A DNA stretch of 58,111 nucleotides from an uncultured Gammaproteobacteria bacterium (GCA_902563055.1 CACEWE010000006.1:1-58111), one strand, 5' to 3'; counted from the stretch's first letter, positions 1 to 10,324 are shown. Notes: generated by a model not told the origin, from the letters alone. Numbers and translations: made by a program.

Positions 1-1283
1 TAACGGACAAGTTAGGAAGGCGTGCATTACTACTGGTTGATTTGATCTTCTTTGTAGTATTTGCAGGCTTAACGGCACTTTCTTGGAGCGTGGTTTCTCT
101 CATTACTTTTCGTTTTCTTCTTGGTATCGGCATTGGCGCTGACTATCCAGTAGCCTCAACGTACATTACAGAAAACATGCCTAAAAAACTTCGTGGCCGT
201 ATGTTGGTCAGTGGTTTTGGCTTTCAGGCGCTTGGTGCCTTAGCTGGTGCAGGTATGGGCGCACTTATCTTATTTTTCTATCCTGAGGTTCATGCATGGC
301 GCATTATGCTTGGTATTGCGATTATTCCAGCGGTTATCATCCTCTGCTTCCGCCTTACCTTACCAGAGAGCACTAGATGGCTTATTAACAAAGGGGAACA
401 TGAAAAAGCCTCTGAAATTGCCAACAAAATGACGGGTAAACAAATTAAAATCCAGGCCTTTCAAGCTGCGGAAAAAGCGTCCTTTTTAGACCTCTTCACG
501 CCACGTTATATAAAGCGCACCATCTTAACTGCTGGCACCTGGTTTATTATGGATATCGCCTTTTATGGTATCGGTTTCTTCACACCGGTTATATTAGGTG
601 CAATGGCCTTCTCTCATATGGGCAGTGACTTTATTGCTAAAGACATAGCCTCGATCCATGGCGCGGCCTTTTTAGACATATTTTTAGTGCTAGGGGTTAT
701 TATCGCAACGTTCTTGGTGGATAGCTGGGGCCGTATTAAACTGCAGTCTCTGGGCTTTATTGGCATGAGTGTTGGCTTGTTTTTATTAGCCGCTTCTGGT
801 CTTTTTGCGCTCCATAGCACCAGTGTATTGATTTTATTTATTGGCTTTATTGTATTTAATATTACGGTAAATATGGGTCCCAACCCAATTACCTTTCTGC
901 TTCCAGCAGAAGTCTTTCCAACCCATTTGCGCGCAACAGGACACGGTTTTGCCGCGGCTAGTGGTAAAGTAGGCGCTGCGCTTGGTGGTTTTATGATTCC
1001 ATTTCTACGCGCTGAAATTGGCTTATCACAAACGGTTTGCATTATTGCGGTAACATGTATTGTTGGTTTTCTTATTACTGCCTTCTTAGGCTATGAAATG
1101 AAGGGCAAGTCATTAGATGAACTCTCTGGTGTACAAAAAAACATGACTAAAGCAGAGGTTAATCTTGGCAATATTCGTGCCGATGTAAAACGCTTAACCA
1201 CAGACCTTACCGCTCTGGAAACTTCCCTTACTAAAGCTATTTCGCAGATGAATAAAAATTATAAGCCTGATTTTAAAGAATAA
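1..1283 (+). CDS. MFS transporter, phosphate:H+ symporter (PHS)-like, 5' partial
   Basis: The gene runs off the left edge. The frame is open from base 3 and begins TDKLGRR, the MFS loop 2-3 motif, so the TTG at 42 is not the real start. The C-terminal half has a TWFIMDIAFYG helix and an FPTHLRATGHG...ASGKVGA segment, which resemble the PHS family (TC 2.A.1.9) more than other MFS groups. About ten membrane helices remain. A hydrophilic, probably coiled-coil tail of about 50 residues follows the last helix. It is an inner-membrane transporter; the substrate (phosphate, sugar or organic anion) cannot be read from the sequence. It is convergent with tldD. Confidence 0.85.
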   Translation, partial: TDKLGRRALLLVDLIFFVVFAGLTALSWSVVSLITFRFLLGIGIGADYPVASTYITENMPKKLRGRMLVSGFGFQALGALAGAGMGALILFFYPEVHAWRIMLGIAIIPAVIILCFRLTLPESTRWLINKGEHEKASEIANKMTGKQIKIQAFQAAEKASFLDLFTPRYIKRTILTAGTWFIMDIAFYGIGFFTPVILGAMAFSHMGSDFIAKDIASIHGAAFLDIFLVLGVIIATFLVDSWGRIKLQSLGFIGMSVGLFLLAASGLFALHSTSVLILFIGFIVFNITVNMGPNPITFLLPAEVFPTHLRATGHGFAAASGKVGAALGGFMIPFLRAEIGLSQTVCIIAVTCIVGFLITAFLGYEMKGKSLDELSGVQKNMTKAEVNLGNIRADVKRLTTDLTALETSLTKAISQMNKNYKPDFKE

Positions 1284-1429
1284 GGCTCTTATGCGCTTTT
1301 ACCATAGGCTAGAAAGCTTGTAGAACGCACCATTGTTGTATAGTCGACAAGAAGCATTAATAAGGCCTAAATCAGGCGTTGCAAGCCCATTTGACATAGA
1401 CAACATACATTTTTTAATAGCTGAATCTA

Positions 1430-2869
1430 TTAAGCTAGCTGTGTTCCACCAACGGTCATATTAGCAATCAGCATTGAAGGCTGCCCTACCCCAACCGGAA
1501 CGCTTTGCCCATCTTTGCCACACACCCCAATGCCATCATCAAATGCAAGATCGTCTCCTACCATTTTTACATCTTTAAGCGTGCTTGGTCCATCACCAAT
1601 AAGGCTTGCGCCCTTAATAGGTGCAATAATTTTGCCATTTTCAATCAAATAAGCTTCATTGGCAACAAATACAAATTGACCAGAGGTAATATCTACCTGA
1701 CCACCAGAAAAGTTTACCGCATAAATGCCTTTCTTTACTTTTTCTATCATTTCCTGCTTTTTTGACTGCCCTGGCAACATATAGGTATTAGTCATTCTAG
1801 GCATGGGCATCGCGTCATAAGATTCTCTGCGGCCATTTCCAGTGCTTTGAGTGCCCATTAAACGTGCATTGTGCTTATCTTGCATATAGCCAACTAATTT
1901 ACCATTTTCAATTAATGTGGTACAGGCTGTGGTGGTACCCTCATCATCAATCGATAAAGAACCACGACGCTCTTTTAAAGTGCCATCATCAACAATAGTA
2001 CATAAATCAGATGCAACTTCTTGGCCCATTTTATCACTGAAGGCGGAGGTTTTTTTGCGATTAAAATCACCTTCAAGTCCATGACCAATAGCTTCATGTA
2101 ATAAAACCCCTGGCCAACCAGAACCCAGAACCACATCCATTGTGCCACCGGGTGCATCCATGGCATCAAGGTTTAACAAGGCAATACGAACAGCTTCTTT
2201 TGCACAGGCTTGCCATTTTTGTGGATTAAAGATGCCGCTATAATCATAACGTCCCCCAAAGCCGGCATAGCCTTGCTCAGATCGATCATGAGATTTAGCA
2301 ATACAGGAAATATTTAAGCGTACAAGCGGCCGTATATCGCCAAGAAAAGTTCCGTCGGTAGCGGCTATGACAATTTGACTATGCGAGCCAGAAAGACTCA
2401 GCATAACTTGCTCAATTCGTGGATCCAAATCACGTACATAGCGGTCAATAGTTTTAAGTAAATCCACCTTGCTGGCGCTGTTAAACCCAGCAAAAGGTAC
2501 ATCACTTTGATATAAAATAGGATAGGACCTTGATGAGAGCACCGGAATGGTTTTAGAAGCACCACCACTGGCAATAGCCCGTGCGGCTTTTGTTGCGCTT
2601 AATAGGCCTTCAGGCGTGATTTGATCTACATAGGCTAAAGCCGCCTTTGCACCACTATTGGCACGAACCCCAATGCCACGGTTAATATCTAAACTTCCAG
2701 ATTTTACAATCGAGTCTTCCATAGCAAAAGATTCGCTAATACTATGCTCAAAATAACAATCTAGATAATCAATTTGACTGCTATATGCAGCGCCTAAGGC
2801 TTTTTCTATAGTGGATTGATCAATGCCTGCGGGGTTTAATAAAGCACTATTTAGTGTTTCGATTGCCAT
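1430..2869 (-). CDS. tldD: Metalloprotease TldD
   Basis: TldD/PmbA family zinc protease of 479 residues, the usual length. The metal site HEAIGH is at about residues 258-262 and a conserved Cys lies in the GVCGKDGQ segment near the C-terminus, as in known TldD proteins. TldD works with TldE (PmbA) to degrade small unfolded peptides and mature modified peptides; the partner is not in the window. The start codon lies 19 bases inside the upstream nitrilase-like gene, so the two are translationally coupled. It is the last gene of the rng-yhdP-nit-tldD run, an order common in Gammaproteobacteria. Confidence 0.95.
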   Translation of the reverse strand: MAIETLNSALLNPAGIDQSTIEKALGAAYSSQIDYLDCYFEHSISESFAMEDSIVKSGSLDINRGIGVRANSGAKAALAYVDQITPEGLLSATKAARAIASGGASKTIPVLSSRSYPILYQSDVPFAGFNSASKVDLLKTIDRYVRDLDPRIEQVMLSLSGSHSQIVIAATDGTFLGDIRPLVRLNISCIAKSHDRSEQGYAGFGGRYDYSGIFNPQKWQACAKEAVRIALLNLDAMDAPGGTMDVVLGSGWPGVLLHEAIGHGLEGDFNRKKTSAFSDKMGQEVASDLCTIVDDGTLKERRGSLSIDDEGTTTACTTLIENGKLVGYMQDKHNARLMGTQSTGNGRRESYDAMPMPRMTNTYMLPGQSKKQEMIEKVKKGIYAVNFSGGQVDITSGQFVFVANEAYLIENGKIIAPIKGASLIGDGPSTLKDVKMVGDDLAFDDGIGVCGKDGQSVPVGVGQPSMLIANMTVGGTQLA

Positions 2870-3669
2870 AAACGTTTATGCTCCCATACTGGAAATTCTT
2901 CTCTAAGTACATCAACACGAATTTTATCAATATGTGCCATTACAAAACCTGGGCCCTTTTCATGTAAATCCAAGGTTAGACCCCAAGGACCAACAATAGT
3001 AGAATGACCATAAGTTACGCGATTTTCATGCACCCCACCTTGGTTTGCAGCAACAATATAACACTGATTTTCAATCGCGCGGGCATGCAACAGTGTGCGC
3101 CAATGTACTTTTCCGGTCGCTTCAATAAAAGCAGAAGGCACCATAATGATATCAGCGCCCTGATTGCGCAGCTGACGATAAAGCTCAGGGAAACGTAAAT
3201 CATAGCATACGCTTAAGCCAATGCCGCCAAAAGGAGAATCCACTACTTTAATTTCTTTGCCTGGATAATAGGTAAGGGACTCTTGGTGCGATTCGCCACC
3301 AGGTAATTCCACATCAAATAAATGAATTTTATGGTAATAATCAACCATCGTTCCGGTATGATCATAAACAACGCTCGTTGCATACGCACGATGATCTTCT
3401 GGGGAGGTAGTTGGAATCGTCCCAGCAACGATCCAAATTTTAAACTTTTGCGCACATTCTGCCATAAAGTCTTGAATGCGGCCTTTGCCGATTGTTTCAG
3501 TAATTAAAAGCATATCTTTACGGTCATGGCTCATCAATGCAAAACTCTCAGGCAATAAGACCATTTTTGCGCCTTTATCCACTGCCTTAGCGATAAGCCA
3601 CTCTGCTTGCATTAAGTTAGGACCAATTGCACCACCAGAAACCATTTGTATTGCTGCTACTTTTGCCAT
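2851..3669 (-). CDS. Carbon-nitrogen hydrolase, Nit1-like (probable deaminated-glutathione amidase)
   Basis: Nitrilase-superfamily amidase of 272 residues. The catalytic triad is visible as Glu41 (LLPESFA), Lys114 (YYHKIHLFD) and Cys155 (SVCYDLRFPELYR). The motifs and length resemble the Nit1/YbeM branch, whose known members repair deaminated glutathione; omega-amidase is the alternative. It is cytosolic. It starts 2 bases after the yhdP stop and overlaps tldD by 19 bases. The family assignment is firm; the exact substrate is inferred from similarity and context. Confidence 0.9.
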   Translation of the reverse strand: MAKVAAIQMVSGGAIGPNLMQAEWLIAKAVDKGAKMVLLPESFALMSHDRKDMLLITETIGKGRIQDFMAECAQKFKIWIVAGTIPTTSPEDHRAYATSVVYDHTGTMVDYYHKIHLFDVELPGGESHQESLTYYPGKEIKVVDSPFGGIGLSVCYDLRFPELYRQLRNQGADIIMVPSAFIEATGKVHWRTLLHARAIENQCYIVAANQGGVHENRVTYGHSTIVGPWGLTLDLHEKGPGFVMAHIDKIRVDVLREEFPVWEHKRLWQSKH

Positions 3670-3671
3670 AA

Positions 3672-6600
3672 TTATTCTACCCTGTGTACTTTTGGATTTT
3701 GCAAATCTCCATAGATTCGATATAAGATACCTTTGTCTTTTAATACGGTATTACGCAAAATCAACCCTCCCACATACGTTGCCGCGCCAGCTATGGGTCC
3801 CCCCAACAAACCTGCTGCAACACTTGCGCCTTTGCTTACATGGGGCATTACAAGCAATTGTTGATCAATATGCTTGTTTTTAAAATCCACAAAGCCCTGG
3901 CCTTTTAGATTTGCAACCGACCCGATTAAATCAAGTTTATTAATCCTGGCTACTGCATCATCCAGGATATATTCTGCCCCAAAATGATCAAATGGTAAAC
4001 CATTGCCAGCATCTTTATTTTTAAAAAGATTAGAAAGATTCACCATACCGAGAAAATTAAGCCATTTAGACTGGATAAACATTAAATCCCCGTCTTGTAA
4101 AACCAACATTGCTTTGCCAGATAAGTGATTATTTTTAAAATCTTTTATATCGCCCTTCCAGCGCAGATTTGCATTAAACTGACCGTTAACATCTTTGATA
4201 AAGCTCTCATCAAATAGTGCTTGAAACAGAGGATCGCCTTGGTCAAAATTAATACGCATTTTTACTGAGGATGCACTTGGCTTAGTTTGAAAATTACTAT
4301 CAAGATACGCCTCCAAATCATAATGACTATTGGACAAAGTTAATGGTGCAAAATGTAAGACTTTATCTTCTTGCACACCCTGTCCTGAAAACTCCCCAAG
4401 AAACTGACCATTAAAATACAGCTTGTCTATATTAAAATGTAAGCTCTCAAAATAGGGCAATAGCGCTGAATAAGACCAGCCGGAGATTCCTGCTGACTTG
4501 TTTTTACTTAAATGCAAATCTTTAAACCCAGCAGTAATTTGTACTTTTTTATTTGCATTATGCAACCAGGAAATCGACCCATTGGTATCGGAGGAGTTGA
4601 TGCTCAAACGTCCCATATTATCTTTGTAGCGTAGGCCAAGCTTAGCGTCTTGAAAATGTTGCCCTGCAATACTTAATTTTGTCGTTTGGATTTGTGCATC
4701 AAGGGGAAAAGGTGGATTTAAAAAATTGCCACTAGATGAGCCAGGAGCACCTTTAAACAAATCATACCAGTCAGATGGTATTAAATTATCTATACTTGCG
4801 CGTATCTTCAGGCCTGATTGCGGGAGCGTTGCTGGAATAGATTGGCGATAATAAAGCGCAGCACGATTGATTTCAATACCATCATCTAAGCTTGTACCAA
4901 GATCCCATTTGCTATCGAGCATGTTATTGTATTTAAGATCAAACATAAAACGATCTTTTTGTGAAAAATCACCGGAAATGCTCAAGGACCTGCTTTGGCC
5001 ACTTACTTTGGATAATGGCACAGGTGCTTTAATTGCAACAGGCTTTAAGTTGCTCTTAATGCTTAATGTTTTTTTCTGATCGTTTATAGACATCGTTGCG
5101 CTAAAGGGTGCGATCCCTTGGAATATACTTGCTGTGCTTGGGCTATTAAGCCAAGCCGAATTAAAGTAAGACTCAGCGCTTACATGATGGGTAAAAGGTG
5201 CGTCATTGTCCGTGTAAATCGATAGAACAAATGGCCGTCCGGCCAAGCTTCCTTTAAGTGCGGGCATGGAGATATCTTCACCATTTATATGCAGTACCCC
5301 TTGCATATCCATAAGCTTAGCTTTTGGATATGGAGCAAGCCTCATGGTATTATTCTTAAACCAAATAGTACTTTTGTAGGACTTACCCTGTTGCCACTGA
5401 CTTAAAGGCGCATCAAGCTGAATATGGCCGTTAAAGGGACCAGAAAACTCAAGCCAGTCAAACAAGGAGCCGGTTTCACTCTTTAGTGGACTTTGGCGGA
5501 TATACAAAGTGGCTGCGTCTATGTTTTTGCTATAAAGATCAGCCTCTAACCATATGTGGGTGTGATCTTGATTTAAATCTGTAAGGCTTGCCTGAAGATT
5601 TTTAATCATCAAGGTATTAAGATTCAAATCATCATTTTTTGCACGAATATTTAGTGTATTTTGCTTATAGTCTATTTGTGCCTGAAGTTTAGCAAAACTA
5701 CCATAGTTTTTACTTGGCCTATAACGAAGATCCTTACCATTTATGCTCAAAACAAGACCTTTGTAAAAATCTGAAAGATTCAAAGGCCCTTTATACTGAG
5801 CATTTAATTGCGCCACAGGCCAGGAGACTATAGATTCAGATGCATAGCCCATGGCAGAGTCTTTATTAAAAAAAGGCACAAGCTTTGATACTAGATTTTC
5901 TACATGTAAGAGCTGACCTTGAGCCTTAAACACAAGTGTTGGTGCATGAAAAAGATTCGTAATACTAAGATCAAGCGGCATTTTGAAATGGGTTCCTTGC
6001 ATTTGCAGTGTATCGCCTTGAAGACGCCAACTACCAGAGGACTTAAACGCCTTAAGTGTGCCCTTAAGCGGAATATGCACAGAATCCGCACCATGCGTGC
6101 TATCAAAACCATTTTGTATGGATATGCTGGCACTATGATCATCAGCAAGGACCCTTGCATCACAAAGCGATAGGTATTGACCAGTGCCATAAGCATAATC
6201 AAGTTTTAATATATCCATAGAAAGGCTTTGTAATAGCATTGGTTTTTGTGCCATAGCCAATGAGAAATTTTGTATATGACCAGAAAGTTTGTCCGTGAGG
6301 GCTGCAAGCTTATACTTATGTGTTATGGCCTTTGGAAGATACTTTGTTAAAAACTTAAAATATAAGAGGTCAAAACTGTGTATATCTAAGGTAAGGCGAT
6401 TATTTTGACTTTTAAGCGCAAACCATTTTGTTGCCTCCAGACCTTCTACTTGGCTATTAATACCAGAGAGATCCCAATTGCCGCCCTCTTTTTGACCAAT
6501 AATTCTTTGTTGAAGCATTTCATAGTGGCGTTTATGCTGATGAAACGAAAACTCTAGGCCTTGAAGCTGATAATCAAGAGCAATATCTTTTAGCTTATGA

Positions 6601-7400
6601 TTTTGCAAAGAAAGCCTACCGTTAAGCTTAAAACTTTTAAGTCTATTAAGACCATAAGGCTCAAGATAAGAGAGTAAAAACTGATCTTTGAGACCAAGAT
6701 GTATAACAGGGGTAATCTCTCCTTGCCAACGACCATCACGCTTATAGCTTTTTGCCAAGAGGTTTAAGCTTTGTTTTTTTGATTGGGCATTGTCTAATAA
6801 AACCTGTATTTGCCGTGCTTTCTCACCTTGATTAAAATGCACAAGGCCGGTGTATAAAAGATGATGATCAGGAGAAAAAATAGCAATATGATCTATGGTA
6901 ATATGATCAGCAAAGGAGAGTTTATCCAGTATGACATTTTCCTTAGCAATTGAGGATTTTAGCTTCTGAGCACTAAGATCTTTTGCTGGCAAAAAAAGTG
7001 CAAGTTTATTAAGCTCCAATGTCTCAAGCTTAAACCAAGGCATGTGATGGCCTAGATCAATAGGATCTATTTGCGCAAGCATGGTATCACCTTTAACTGT
7101 GATATTGTTTTTATCATATTGCCAATTTTTTAAAGTAATACGAAGATGTGCGTCAACAAAAGAAATAGTGGCATTTTCATAGTGTAAACTTGGAGCCATC
7201 ATTGGCAAAACTTTATTGCCCAAATAATTACTTAGGCTTGGGCTTTTAGAAATTGCAAAAGCACTAAAGAGCAAGAGTGCAAAAAGGATTATGGCATAAG
7301 CAAGGGATAAAATAAGAAAACGCACGATTGAGCGAAAAAGGCGTTTTAAAAAATGCTTTTGGCCAGGCATAAGAGCGACACTATTTGATGAACAAATCAT
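3672..7400 (-). CDS. yhdP: YhdP family AsmA-like envelope protein
   Basis: Protein of 1242 residues with one N-terminal membrane anchor (about residues 20-52) followed by a very long, beta-rich periplasmic region, the layout of YhdP/TamB/AsmA proteins. Close to the C-terminus it has the Gly-rich segment AAGLLGGPIAGAATYVGG typical of YhdP. Known homologues form a groove that carries phospholipids from the inner to the outer membrane. It sits between rng and the nit/tldD pair. The start is not certain: no strong ribosome site precedes the ATG at 7400, and another in-frame ATG lies at 7370. Confidence 0.9.
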   Translation of the reverse strand: MICSSNSVALMPGQKHFLKRLFRSIVRFLILSLAYAIILFALLLFSAFAISKSPSLSNYLGNKVLPMMAPSLHYENATISFVDAHLRITLKNWQYDKNNITVKGDTMLAQIDPIDLGHHMPWFKLETLELNKLALFLPAKDLSAQKLKSSIAKENVILDKLSFADHITIDHIAIFSPDHHLLYTGLVHFNQGEKARQIQVLLDNAQSKKQSLNLLAKSYKRDGRWQGEITPVIHLGLKDQFLLSYLEPYGLNRLKSFKLNGRLSLQNHKLKDIALDYQLQGLEFSFHQHKRHYEMLQQRIIGQKEGGNWDLSGINSQVEGLEATKWFALKSQNNRLTLDIHSFDLLYFKFLTKYLPKAITHKYKLAALTDKLSGHIQNFSLAMAQKPMLLQSLSMDILKLDYAYGTGQYLSLCDARVLADDHSASISIQNGFDSTHGADSVHIPLKGTLKAFKSSGSWRLQGDTLQMQGTHFKMPLDLSITNLFHAPTLVFKAQGQLLHVENLVSKLVPFFNKDSAMGYASESIVSWPVAQLNAQYKGPLNLSDFYKGLVLSINGKDLRYRPSKNYGSFAKLQAQIDYKQNTLNIRAKNDDLNLNTLMIKNLQASLTDLNQDHTHIWLEADLYSKNIDAATLYIRQSPLKSETGSLFDWLEFSGPFNGHIQLDAPLSQWQQGKSYKSTIWFKNNTMRLAPYPKAKLMDMQGVLHINGEDISMPALKGSLAGRPFVLSIYTDNDAPFTHHVSAESYFNSAWLNSPSTASIFQGIAPFSATMSINDQKKTLSIKSNLKPVAIKAPVPLSKVSGQSRSLSISGDFSQKDRFMFDLKYNNMLDSKWDLGTSLDDGIEINRAALYYRQSIPATLPQSGLKIRASIDNLIPSDWYDLFKGAPGSSSGNFLNPPFPLDAQIQTTKLSIAGQHFQDAKLGLRYKDNMGRLSINSSDTNGSISWLHNANKKVQITAGFKDLHLSKNKSAGISGWSYSALLPYFESLHFNIDKLYFNGQFLGEFSGQGVQEDKVLHFAPLTLSNSHYDLEAYLDSNFQTKPSASSVKMRINFDQGDPLFQALFDESFIKDVNGQFNANLRWKGDIKDFKNNHLSGKAMLVLQDGDLMFIQSKWLNFLGMVNLSNLFKNKDAGNGLPFDHFGAEYILDDAVARINKLDLIGSVANLKGQGFVDFKNKHIDQQLLVMPHVSKGASVAAGLLGGPIAGAATYVGGLILRNTVLKDKGILYRIYGDLQNPKVHRVE

Positions 7401-7442
7401 CTTATCATAGTTGGCCTTAAAGGTTAACGATTATATTATGTT

Positions 7443-8927
7443 TTAAAGCAGAACAATATCAAAGGTTTCACGACCATAGTGGACATTAATTTGGCTGCGA
7501 ATAGGCAGGTTAAGCTTTGCTTCTAATTCTGCTAATCCTTGAGATTCTTCCAGTACATAATCAAGCACTTCCTGATTAGCCACTACCATAAATCCAGCAA
7601 TATTAGGATACAATTGCACTTGATGCTCAATAGCTCTAAGAATTTCAATTTCTATGGTCATCAGGCTTTTAACCCAGGCACTGCCACCGCACGTGGGGCA
7701 AACCTCATGACATTGCTCCAGCAGAGATTCACCATTACGCTTTCTAGAGACCTCTACCAAGCCTAGATCTGAAAAGCCACTGCAGGTGGTTGGTGCTCTA
7801 TCTTGACTTAAGCCATGTTGAAGTGTTTCAAGCACCCGCGCCTGCTGAGAGGCATCAATCATATCTATAAAGTCTATAACAATAATGCCTCCAATTTGCC
7901 TCAGACACAGTTGCTTGGCAATTTCTTGAGCGGCTTCAAGATTAGTGGTAAGTAGACTATCATCAAGTTTTCCTTTGCCAATACAGCTTCCGGTATTCAC
8001 ATCAATACAGCTCATGGCTTCGGTTTGGTCAATGGCAATATAGCCCCCTGATGGCAAACTAACCGTTCTTGAAAAAGCCTCCATAATGGCTTTCTCAATA
8101 CCATAGCGTTCAAATAATAAGGTAGAAGAGTTGTAAAAGTGAAGCTTCTGTTGCAATTCTGGTGCAAATTGCTCTACAAATGTACTCATATCTTGATAGG
8201 TTTCTTGATTATCAACTTGGACTTTGTCTACTTGATCGCTCAACAGGTCACGAATAACTTTGTGAATAAAAGAAACATTCTCATAAATTAACCCCGGTTT
8301 CTTTTTTTGAGCCATTTTTTGTTTAACTTGCTCATAAAGTTTTAGTAAGAAGCGAACATCCTGCTCAAATGCTTGCGTTTCTACCCCTTCTGCGACGGTG
8401 CGGATAATAAAACCCATCTCATCACTTAGATTCATATCTTTTATGAGCGTTTCTAGACCAGAACTTAGGCGCTCGCGTTCATTTTCATCACTGAGTTTTA
8501 AAGAAACCGCAATGCGCTCATACCCTGGCATTAAAACCAAGGAGCGTGATGCTAGAGACAAATGGGCACTTAAGCGCGCACCTTTGTTACGATAGGCATC
8601 TTTGATAACTTGCACGCCCAGCACTTGACCTTCGTGCAAGTAATCATACACATTGAGACTAGAGATATGGTCTTCTTCCAAATCAAATGCATCATAAGGT
8701 ACCACTTCAGATAAATGCAAAAACCCTGCTTTTTCCATGCCAATATCAACAAACGCCGCTTGCATTCCAGGCATAATTCTTAATACTTTGCCTTGATAAA
8801 TATTGCCAATTAATGAAGGAGATTGATCTCTGGCAATATGCAGCTCCGCCAATGCGCCCTCTTTTACTACTGCCACGCGCTGCTCAAAGGATGAGATGTT
8901 CATTAAGATTTCTGTTTGTGCTGCCAT
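7443..8927 (-). CDS. rng: Ribonuclease G
   Basis: RNase E/G family endoribonuclease of 494 residues, which matures the 5' end of 16S rRNA and takes part in mRNA decay. An S1-like RNA-binding region is near the N-terminus (NIYQGKVLRIMPGMQAAFVD). The catalytic aspartates are in IDVNTGS and IVIDFIDM, and the zinc link is CPTCGG. The ATG at 8927 is chosen because a strong Shine-Dalgarno (GGGAGGA) lies just upstream. A longer frame beginning with GTG at 8939 would place that site inside the gene. It is first in the rng-yhdP-nit-tldD run and has its own sigma70-like promoter. Confidence 0.95.
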   Translation of the reverse strand: MAAQTEILMNISSFEQRVAVVKEGALAELHIARDQSPSLIGNIYQGKVLRIMPGMQAAFVDIGMEKAGFLHLSEVVPYDAFDLEEDHISSLNVYDYLHEGQVLGVQVIKDAYRNKGARLSAHLSLASRSLVLMPGYERIAVSLKLSDENERERLSSGLETLIKDMNLSDEMGFIIRTVAEGVETQAFEQDVRFLLKLYEQVKQKMAQKKKPGLIYENVSFIHKVIRDLLSDQVDKVQVDNQETYQDMSTFVEQFAPELQQKLHFYNSSTLLFERYGIEKAIMEAFSRTVSLPSGGYIAIDQTEAMSCIDVNTGSCIGKGKLDDSLLTTNLEAAQEIAKQLCLRQIGGIIVIDFIDMIDASQQARVLETLQHGLSQDRAPTTCSGFSDLGLVEVSRKRNGESLLEQCHEVCPTCGGSAWVKSLMTIEIEILRAIEHQVQLYPNIAGFMVVANQEVLDYVLEESQGLAELEAKLNLPIRSQINVHYGRETFDIVLL

Positions 8928-8957
8928 TGTTCCTCCCACAAGAATGTTGCAAGGCTT

Positions 8958-8986
8958 ATTCTACTTAATCACGCCCAATTGGGCAA
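8958..8986 (-). promoter_or_regulatory. Putative sigma70 promoter of rng with a palindrome overlapping -35
   Basis: On the minus strand a -35 TTGCCC (8986-8981) and a -10 TAGAAT (8963-8958) are 17 bases apart, about 30 bases before the rng start. The perfect 12-base palindrome GCCCAATTGGGC (8973-8984) overlaps the -35 box and could be an operator. This is pattern evidence only. Confidence 0.5.
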
Positions 8987-9001
8987 GGTCAGTGCAGCAG
9001 G
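8987..9001. repeat. 15-bp direct repeat, left copy
   Basis: GGTCAGTGCAGCAGG occurs here and again at 11240-11254. With one mismatch allowed the match extends about 4 bases to the left. The two copies bracket the O-antigen ligase and glycosyltransferase genes. Confidence 0.7.
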
Positions 9002-9010
9002 CTTATTGGA

Positions 9011-10324
9011 TTAAAAAGTTTCAGTATCTTTCAAATTATTTGCTTGTCTGTTTTTTAAACTTTTAAAACTACAATCTGGCTTATAGGATGCGTATAAACC
9101 GGTCAAAGTAATAAAAAACATCGATGTTGCAAAGTCCATTAATGCAGCATTAAAAGTCATATTAACCATCATTGCAACAAGGCTAATCCAGCCTGTGACA
9201 AACCATAAAGGGGGTAATTTTTTAATATATTTCCAAAAATAGTATAAAAATGCTAAAAGCAGCATCAAGCCAACAAGACCATTATTGACTAGAAACAATA
9301 GGTATTGATTATGTGGGTTATTAAAAGCAGAGTAATCAAAATTCGGATTCTTGTTTTTTAATTGTGCATAATAAGCCTTGGTCATGAGAGGATAACTACC
9401 GCCGCCATTACCAAATAAGAGCGCGACTGGCCCTGACTGTTTGATAATTCCCCATGAGGTAGTATAGAACTTTAAGCGCAGCCCCGCACTGGTTTGATTA
9501 GTTTTTCCTTGTGCATATTGTTGTACTGAATTATAGGCAGTATTAACACGGCCTTTAAAGACTGGTGAAAAGTAATAAGCTCCACCAAAAATAATAGCTA
9601 TTGTTATGCCAACCATGCAAGCTTGACTGATTTTTTTCGACTGCACAAGCAAACACAACAAAATTACAAACTCGGTTACATAGCCAGTACGAGAACTATT
9701 TAGAAAAACTTCCGCCCCAAGGGCTAAAATACCCAATACAGTTAGAGCAAGACGCCATTTTTTTTCAGTTGTTTCACTCTGTGCTGCAGCAAGCGTGCTA
9801 CCTGCAAAAACAATTGCAAATAAGGCAAAAGGTCCGTGGCTTACTGCTGCAGGCCAACTGGCTATACTTAGAAAAGATATAGCACTAGCATTGGGCAAAA
9901 CAAAGTAATTAAGGTAGATAGCTATAATGTTTAGTAGAATTCCAAAAAGCAATCCTGCAATAACCCAGGCTAATTTTTTGGGTTGGCCATTAATAAAATA
10001 AACCATAAACCAAACCATAAACATTTTGTAATATTTAGAAGAAATGGTAAAGGCAGTAGAAAAATTAGCGGGAGTATATAAAATGGTAAAACAGCTCCAG
10101 AATAAGATAGCTAAACCAAGAATAACTAGCGGATGCTTTAATAAAGAGAACTTATGTTTCCAGTTAGCACTAAAAAGAAAGCAAATGAAAACTAAAGCCA
10201 TACTTATAGAGGACAAAGCGGTACCAAGTGTAGCGCATAGTGCTAGTAACACACAGGCATAAAACCCCATCTGCTGAAAAAATAGGCTTATTTTGTTTAA
10301 AGGGTGAAGTTTTGTATGCATCAT
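9011..10324 (-). CDS. O-antigen ligase/polymerase family membrane protein (WaaL/Wzy_C-like)
   Basis: Inner-membrane protein of 437 residues with about ten to twelve hydrophobic segments and a large periplasmic loop. The loop carries FNNPHNQYLLFLVNNG, the His-containing motif of the Wzy_C/O-antigen ligase family, which joins undecaprenyl-linked polysaccharide to lipid A-core or polymerises O-units. Which of the two it does cannot be decided from sequence. AGGAG precedes two adjacent ATG codons (10324 and 10321). It overlaps the stop of the upstream glycosyltransferase by 4 bases, so the pair is one transcription unit. Confidence 0.85.
   Translation of the reverse strand: MMHTKLHPLNKISLFFQQMGFYACVLLALCATLGTALSSISMALVFICFLFSANWKHKFSLLKHPLVILGLAILFWSCFTILYTPANFSTAFTISSKYYKMFMVWFMVYFINGQPKKLAWVIAGLLFGILLNIIAIYLNYFVLPNASAISFLSIASWPAAVSHGPFALFAIVFAGSTLAAAQSETTEKKWRLALTVLGILALGAEVFLNSSRTGYVTEFVILLCLLVQSKKISQACMVGITIAIIFGGAYYFSPVFKGRVNTAYNSVQQYAQGKTNQTSAGLRLKFYTTSWGIIKQSGPVALLFGNGGGSYPLMTKAYYAQLKNKNPNFDYSAFNNPHNQYLLFLVNNGLVGLMLLLAFLYYFWKYIKKLPPLWFVTGWISLVAMMVNMTFNAALMDFATSMFFITLTGLYASYKPDCSFKSLKNRQANNLKDTETF

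Noticed and set aside
42-44. TTG at 42 as start of the MFS gene
   Set aside because: The reading frame and the MFS loop motif TDKLGRR continue upstream to the window edge, so the gene is truncated and does not start here.
614-1042. 142-codon minus-strand frame inside the MFS gene
   Set aside because: Shadow of the transporter; no ribosome site and no domain.
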